Source: Candidatus Methanoperedens sp.
GTDB taxonomy: Archaea; Halobacteriota; Methanosarcinia; Methanosarcinales; Methanoperedenaceae
Length of the DNA: 57,653 nt
Reading direction: 5' to 3'
NCBI GenBank assembly: GCA_026552975.1
Contig: JAPMTR010000077.1
Coordinates: 1 to 57,653, forward strand
The position numbers were made by a program, and so were the translations under genes. Shown piece after piece: positions 53,553 to 57,653 of the stretch; positions within the stretch are counted from its first letter, which is position 1, and each line of letters starts with the position of its first letter. The notes under the pieces were generated by a model. The model did no database searches, was not told the origin of the DNA, and was given only the letters and a program-made list of their open reading frames with translations.

Positions 53553-53683
53553 CTTTTTTCAAGTAGACCTCTCAGCGTAGTCTCATGACAGGCAGACTCG
53601 CATCGTGTTAAAGGCAGAACAAACTATGACAGGCTTCGCACGCTTGAGAAAGCAGGTGTGCGAACCCATTACACACGATGCTT
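53553..53683 (+). ncRNA. Structured repeat copy B
   Basis: A 131-nt sequence homologous to copy A, with the same CTTTTTTCAAG start and CTCTCAGCGTAGTCT. Here the outer stem is a perfect 9-bp GCATCGTGT/ACACGATGC (53600-53608 with 53673-53681), and the inner hairpin TTCGCAC/GTGCGAA is a perfect 7 bp (53635-53641 with 53658-53664). AGTCT/AGACT can pair as a small 5' hairpin. It lies 85 bp before the ATG at 53768, the same relative place as copy A. Confidence 0.5.
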
Positions 53684-53726
53684 TCCAATTTTCCATTCAC
53701 TTTCGTAATTTGAGAGGTGTAAAAAA

Positions 53727-53765
53727 ATGAATAATAAAAGTGCATCGTTTGGTGCAGGAAGGTAA
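53727..53765 (+). CDS. Possible 12-codon leader frame
   Basis: A short frame MNNKSASFGAGR with GAGGTG 8 bp before its ATG, ending 2 bp before the next gene. The equivalent place after copy A has only a GGAGG site and no short frame. Whether it is translated is unknown. Confidence 0.3.
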   Translation: MNNKSASFGAGR

Positions 53766-53767
53766 CT

Positions 53768-54112
53768 ATGGATAATGTTGAGTTGAGTACTATTCTTGAG
53801 GAAAAGGGAATGGATTGGCTCGTCGCTGCTATGATTGAGGGCTCGATTGGATATCACTCGCCAAAGCATGCGAAAATACTAATTGAACGTGCGGTCGCCG
53901 GTGAGGTAAAGGATTACTGTGAACGCTGTGTGGCTTGCTTCAATTACGATCTCATGAAGATGATCGAGCGTGATGTTGAGATCTTTGAGCGTTTAGAAGC
54001 GCGGGATCCTCAGAGGTCCGAGCGGATTGTTAGCTTTTCGAAGCAGATTGCCAACCTAGACGAAGAAGGACAGGGTCTGGTTAGCCTTGCATATCCAACA
54101 ATGGGGGTGTAA
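53768..54112 (+). CDS. Unknown element protein
   Basis: A 114-residue, mainly helical protein with a CERCVACF cysteine pair group (51-57) that could bind metal. GGAAGG lies before the ATG. No recognised family. It starts the third element run after repeat B. Confidence 0.68.
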   Translation: MDNVELSTILEEKGMDWLVAAMIEGSIGYHSPKHAKILIERAVAGEVKDYCERCVACFNYDLMKMIERDVEIFERLEARDPQRSERIVSFSKQIANLDEEGQGLVSLAYPTMGV

Positions 54113-54114
54113 AG

Positions 54115-54318
54115 ATGCATATCTGGAGAGATTTGCCGCCTGAAGAAGTCAAGGAGTTTGTTCAATGGTCGCTTGACAACTGGAAGCCAGACACACAGAT
54201 CAATAATGTGTGGCATCCTGTAGTAAGGAACACCTGGGGAAAGTTGGACGAGGCATTCGCTACAGCAAAGAGACAGATCATGGCTGATTGCAAGGACATG
54301 TCGGAGACGAGTGTATGA
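54115..54318 (+). CDS. Small unknown element protein
   Basis: A 67-residue protein (MHIWRDLPPEEVKEFVQWS...) 2 bp after the previous gene. The stop overlaps the next ATG by 4 bp. Rich in Trp; one cysteine. No recognised family. Confidence 0.65.
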   Translation: MHIWRDLPPEEVKEFVQWSLDNWKPDTQINNVWHPVVRNTWGKLDEAFATAKRQIMADCKDMSETSV

Positions 54319-54371
54319 GTCTATCGAATAAGCAAAAAGGGTATCTATCAGGAATATTAGCAGATTATTGA
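54315..54371 (+). pseudogene. Possible truncated start of a lost gene
   Basis: ATGA coupling to the preceding gene opens an 18-codon frame, MSLSNKQKGYLSGILADY, then TGA. The start context and residue pattern look like the beginning of a longer gene now cut off. If so, the right junction of the element lies at about 54372. Confidence 0.35.
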
Positions 54372-54399
54372 AATCGGTATGAAGAGAGGTATAACAACA

Positions 54400-55629
54400 A
54401 TGACAGAAATAAGGTATAAAATAATGAACAATAACCGGAAAAATGCGTTATGGCTTGCACTTCTCTCTCTGGCAATATCTTTACTGGCGACACTATATTT
54501 CACAGTAGCCGCTGGTTACTCTCCATTAGTGCTTGTTTCCCCAGTAGTGCTCATTCTGGCATTTGCCCCTCTTGCCGGGGTGCTGGGGATCAAATCAAGG
54601 AATAAAGAGATTTTGATCATCTCCTCCCTTATTTCACTTGCCTTAACTATTCTTGGAATAGTATCCATCGGTTTCTTTTTTGTGGTTCCATCTCTGCTCC
54701 TGATAATCTCAACATTCGTTTATCTGAAGGATGAACCTGTAATGGAAGTGAATGAAAAAGCGATCAGAACTGCACTTTTTACAGCTCTTGCCTCCTTATT
54801 TGTTTCAATAGCAGCAGTCGTACCTGAAGTTTCTTACGCCGGGTCCATGCTGGCGCTTGCTTTCGGACTGATATTCTATTTGTTTCCGCTCATACCTCCA
54901 GTATTGGGAATAGTGGGAATACGAAACAGGAATAAGGATTTCTTGTTTGCTTCTTGCGCCATATCCCTGGTATTGGCGATGTTTTTGGGATTACTTTTTC
55001 GAAAGCCCTTATTTATTGCCTCCTCTCTTCTGCTGGTTATTTCGGCTTTAGCATATCAGGGTGGAATAATAGGGGAGTTCAAGAAGGAAATGGTCGAAGC
55101 ACGGTTAAAAAAGACTGCGCTGGTTATTGCAGGTATTGCACTGGTTGCTGCAATGGTCACAACATTGTATTCCGAGATTATACTGATAACCGACGGTTGT
55201 TATAATTACAAGACTTCGCCGACAAGCGGTGGATATATCTGCGGCGATTTTCGCCCCGATTATGTAATCCCTGTAATAATTGCTGCAATTGGAATTGTCG
55301 GGATCATCAGAGAAAATAAACTGTTGCTGTATGCTTCTGCGACTGTTTCTTTTGTACGGATACTGGGATATTTGCAGCCGATCCAAAACCTGTTCCTTCC
55401 CTCATTTGTGGCACTGATATTCTCAGCGTTAGTCTATAAAATAGGGATAAGAAAAATGGAACCCAAGGCAGAGGTTCAGGAAAATGGACAATATTATTAC
55501 TTTCTATTGCTCTTAACTGTCCTTGTTATTATATGGATATTCGCAGTCTATGTATTCGTGCATCCAAGCAGCATCGATGCATCGGGTGGATATGGATATG
55601 AGAGCGCACCAACTAAACATGCCCCATAA
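54400..55629 (+). CDS. Multi-helix membrane protein
   Basis: About 409 residues from ATG 54400, chosen because GAGAGG lies about 9 bp before it (another ATG is at 54379). About eleven hydrophobic segments occur in three blocks, each of a DUF4190-like kind (PLAGVLGIKSRNKEIL, PPVLGIVGIRNRNKDF, IIAAIGIVGIIRENKL). No catalytic motif. An ordinary chromosomal membrane protein, unknown function. Confidence 0.78.
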   Translation: MTEIRYKIMNNNRKNALWLALLSLAISLLATLYFTVAAGYSPLVLVSPVVLILAFAPLAGVLGIKSRNKEILIISSLISLALTILGIVSIGFFFVVPSLLLIISTFVYLKDEPVMEVNEKAIRTALFTALASLFVSIAAVVPEVSYAGSMLALAFGLIFYLFPLIPPVLGIVGIRNRNKDFLFASCAISLVLAMFLGLLFRKPLFIASSLLLVISALAYQGGIIGEFKKEMVEARLKKTALVIAGIALVAAMVTTLYSEIILITDGCYNYKTSPTSGGYICGDFRPDYVIPVIIAAIGIVGIIRENKLLLYASATVSFVRILGYLQPIQNLFLPSFVALIFSALVYKIGIRKMEPKAEVQENGQYYYFLLLLTVLVIIWIFAVYVFVHPSSIDASGGYGYESAPTKHAP

Positions 55630-55635
55630 AAGGTT

Positions 55636-56172
55636 TTATTGCACATTTAACAGGAAACCATAGGCTACACTGCCCTTTTCTTTCCATCTTGGGAATACCT
55701 CAAGTACGTAAAGCCCAGGTTCAAGTGACAAATTTATATCAGACTCACTTTCTGGGGTCAAATTGGAGTAATTACTTGTCTGCATTTTCTCTTCCTCAGG
55801 CAGCCACATGAAAGAACCATTTAAATAGGATTTTATCTTATCATCATCCGTAACCAGGATTACATTGATTTGTAACTCTTCTGGAGGTTCCTTTAGTGGG
55901 AGGCTAAGATGCGCTATAACAGGTGACTTTGCAGGCAATGGCTCACTAACTGTTGGGATACCTGCATAATCAGCACAAACGCTTTCCCATGCTTCATTCC
56001 AGCAATATGAACCGATCCCCGAAATCTGTTCTTTTCCATCTAACTTCAGAATCGCAGGTGGTGGTTTTATTATTTCCCTATGTGGAAGTATGGTTGATTG
56101 AATATTTATAATTACCAGGATAAAAACAGCTAATATAAGTCCTATAATTGCAAATTTGATTTTCTTGTTCAT
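55636..56172 (-). CDS. Membrane-anchored secreted protein
   Basis: A 178-residue protein with one N-terminal helix (7-26) and an extracytoplasmic domain. GIGSYCWNEAWESVCADYAGIPT (with two Cys, probably a disulfide) is a pattern I have seen in secreted proteins of Gram-positive bacteria. The second half is beta-rich (DINLSLEPGLYVLEVFPRW). Convergent to the membrane protein gene. Function unknown. Confidence 0.75.
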   Translation of the reverse strand: MNKKIKFAIIGLILAVFILVIINIQSTILPHREIIKPPPAILKLDGKEQISGIGSYCWNEAWESVCADYAGIPTVSEPLPAKSPVIAHLSLPLKEPPEELQINVILVTDDDKIKSYLNGSFMWLPEEEKMQTSNYSNLTPESESDINLSLEPGLYVLEVFPRWKEKGSVAYGFLLNVQ

Positions 56173-56323
56173 ATTGATCGAATGTTTTTTTTTTCAAGCC
56201 GGGAATATAATTCTGCGAATATCATCTACGCCTCAGACTCATAAAAGATTATCTTAAACTACGAATGGAATTTTAATATGTCTTTTACCAGATTTTGAGA
56301 AAAGATATTCCAGTTTTTGGGTC

Positions 56324-56339
56324 ACAATATTTATATTGT
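56324..56339. promoter_or_regulatory. Palindromic operator of HTH regulator
   Basis: A perfect 16-nt dyad, ACAATAT-TT-ATATTGT, 20 bp before the ATG at 56360. It overlaps a TATTTATATT TATA-like element, so binding by the HTH protein would block its own promoter. Confidence 0.5.
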
Positions 56340-56359
56340 CAACACGCATATATTGACTT

Positions 56360-56806
56360 ATGTTCCTGCCTTTAAAAGATAAGCAGTTTGAGTTCTGGAG
56401 GCTGCGGCGCGGCGGTCTTCCCAATATGAATATAGCGCGTTTATTCGATATATCCAAACAGGCAGTATCAAAAGCGCTCATAACGATGGATGAACGTATT
56501 GAAAAGACGCTTCTTGAGATGGCAGGGGCAAATCAGATAGAGGTAGAGAAAGTGAATGCAGAGCGCGGTATCCTGTTCGGTCACTCAGTGCCGTTCAATG
56601 CCAGCGCCATTATTTTCGTATCTGCCAAGCACGGGATGCAGGTGTGGTACGAGCATGAAGGAAACTGCGGTGCATGCAATAGATATACACAATGCATTGA
56701 ATTGCTGTGGGACTTTGCAGATGAGATGAAAATCAAGCTTGAGAAAACTGATGATCCCACGAAGCTGGCGGATGAGCTTTTTGGGAAGTTGAGGGGTTTG
56801 GCATGA
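56360..56806 (+). CDS. HTH regulator with Cys motif
   Basis: A 148-residue protein. Residues 1-50 form a sigma-70-region-4/Tfx-like HTH (FEFWRLRRGGLPNMNIARLFDISKQAVSKALITM). The C-terminal domain has CGACNRYTQC near 98-107, a possible metal or Fe-S sensor. Similar proteins occur in Methanosarcinales. It overlaps the DUF1673 gene by 4 bp and probably regulates the operon from the palindrome upstream. Confidence 0.8.
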   Translation: MFLPLKDKQFEFWRLRRGGLPNMNIARLFDISKQAVSKALITMDERIEKTLLEMAGANQIEVEKVNAERGILFGHSVPFNASAIIFVSAKHGMQVWYEHEGNCGACNRYTQCIELLWDFADEMKIKLEKTDDPTKLADELFGKLRGLA

Positions 56807-57399
56807 CGATAAATGTAACAGAGATAATAAGAAAAACGATGGGCTGGTGCCCTCTGTTGAGGATGAAAAACACTGTTGTTGATAGCGGTATGGAATATGT
56901 CTATGCATCAGGAACAAAAAGAAGCGGAGTTTTTGCAAATAAAACTACGGTATATGAGGAAAAAGCGCCTTACAGCAACACGATAAAGTTGGTAATGGTG
57001 TCAGGCTTATTCTCACTGGCTATTTTGTACTTCATATCCGTTTTTAGCAAGCCTGAACGGGCTGAATTCATTTTACTTCTAGCAGTATCAGTCTCTGCTC
57101 TGGTTACGTGGAGCTTTTTTAGCATCAAGTTCAGAATTACAACCGATGGCGTGGAGGCTGTAATGCCTCCTTTTAAATACAGAGTCCCGTTTTCTGAAAT
57201 CAAAGAGATTAAAACGATAGAAGACATTCCCTGGTACGCTGGTTGGGGATTGCGCATGTGGGGAAGAAGGCTTGCTTTCATCAGCATGCGCAAAAGTGCG
57301 GTGTTGATTGAAAAGGAGAAGGGATTTTTCAGGAAACTTATACTGACCACTCAAAATCCTGAAGAATTCATTAAAAAATTGAAAGAGGAAATGGAATGA
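56803..57399 (+). CDS. DUF1673 membrane protein (first)
   Basis: A 198-residue protein with the IRKTMGWCPLLRM start typical of DUF1673, a family found mainly in Methanosarcinales. Two membrane helices lie at about 65-82 and 88-105. The C-terminal half has a PH-like beta region (ITTDGVEAVMPPFKYRVPFSEIKEI). Function unknown. Coupled by ATGA on both sides. Confidence 0.82.
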   Translation: MTINVTEIIRKTMGWCPLLRMKNTVVDSGMEYVYASGTKRSGVFANKTTVYEEKAPYSNTIKLVMVSGLFSLAILYFISVFSKPERAEFILLLAVSVSALVTWSFFSIKFRITTDGVEAVMPPFKYRVPFSEIKEIKTIEDIPWYAGWGLRMWGRRLAFISMRKSAVLIEKEKGFFRKLILTTQNPEEFIKKLKEEME

Positions 57400-57653
57400 A
57401 TGCCTTGAAGAAAATGAGGTTGTGGCTGGGCTGGTGCCCGAATGCGAGCACGATAGAAGCAAGAAAATCAATTCAGTTTGATGACATAATGGTAAATGCG
57501 CCTGGTAGTGGTGGGGAATTAACTCACACTTCCGCTGGATGGTGGAATAAACAGCGCAACAGGATTTTGATAGTAGGAATAATTGGCACTTACCTTGCTA
57601 TTTACTGGTTTGTTTTGTATGGAATAAACAACATGAATATTTTTCTGGTGGGA
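57396..57653 (+). CDS. DUF1673 membrane protein (second, partial)
   Basis: Begins at ATG 57396, overlapping the first DUF1673 stop, and runs off the window end with no stop (86 codons). LWLGWCPNASTIEARKSI matches the first copy's IRKTMGWCPLL start; one membrane helix follows (RILIVGIIGTYLAIYWFVLYG). A tandem paralogue, cut by the window edge. Confidence 0.8.
   Translation, partial: MNALKKMRLWLGWCPNASTIEARKSIQFDDIMVNAPGSGGELTHTSAGWWNKQRNRILIVGIIGTYLAIYWFVLYGINNMNIFLVG

Overview
The window looks like a chromosomal segment of an anaerobic methane-oxidising archaeon of the 'Candidatus Methanoperedens' (ANME-2d) type. This is inferred from gene content: a methanogenesis-marker-14 protein and an FmdE protein sit beside a Tat-exported nitrate reductase operon. 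There are also multihaem cytochromes with PGF-CTERM-like tails, a Ni-CO dehydrogenase, DUF1673 proteins and archaeal TATA-type promoters. No rRNA, tRNA or CRISPR array was seen.

Left part (1-8.7 kb). A minus-strand block holds a ferredoxin, an HPP membrane protein with a CBS-pair partner, a small zinc protein, an octahaem HAO-like cytochrome and CooS. Divergent from these is an Lrp-type regulator with a cysteine-rich tail, which has a perfect palindrome in its own promoter and a half-site before cooS. A plus-strand double-[4Fe-4S] protein, a small DUF1894-like protein and methanogenesis marker 14 follow.

Nitrate block (8.8-24.2 kb). A tightly packed plus-strand operon encodes a possible 41-aa leader peptide, NarG, NarH, a TorD/NarJ-like chaperone and a haem-binding gamma subunit. 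It continues with two separate CuA-type cupredoxins, a NapH-like membrane ferredoxin, a pentahaem cytochrome, TatA, MoaA, MoeA, FmdE and a TSUP permease. Convergent genes supply more molybdenum-cofactor functions: a MobB-like protein, MobA and a MobB-MoaE fusion. Enzyme, cofactor synthesis and Tat export are thus encoded together.

Sulfur/redox block (24.4-30.8 kb). TusA and a siroheme sulfite-reductase-like protein face a second operon with a paralogous sulfite-reductase-like protein. That operon also has a GXGXG (GltB C-terminal-like) protein, a frameshifted small cysteine protein, DUF1858 and a haem-copper-oxidase-like membrane protein. A MacB-type ABC exporter, a CARDB-like protein, a DUF6448 protein, a cupin and a TetR regulator follow. 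A ferredoxin pseudogene comes next, whose in-frame TGA falls exactly on the third cluster cysteine.

Accessory part (36.4-54.4 kb). Compact plus-strand runs of small unknown genes look viral or plasmid-derived. They include a group II intron with its reverse transcriptase, a frameshifted GHKL (rIIA-like) ATPase, an XPF-type nuclease, a DUF6744-like protein, an RNA ligase and many small zinc-knuckle proteins. Two diverged copies of a structured ~130-nt sequence each precede one of these gene runs. The runs are split by minus-strand genes of ordinary archaeal character: a B12-binding radical SAM protein and a large secreted repeat protein. This suggests a mosaic or decayed integrated element. 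No integrase or clear attachment site was seen. The right end (54.4-57.65 kb) holds membrane proteins, an HTH regulator with a palindromic operator, and two DUF1673 proteins, the last one cut by the window edge.
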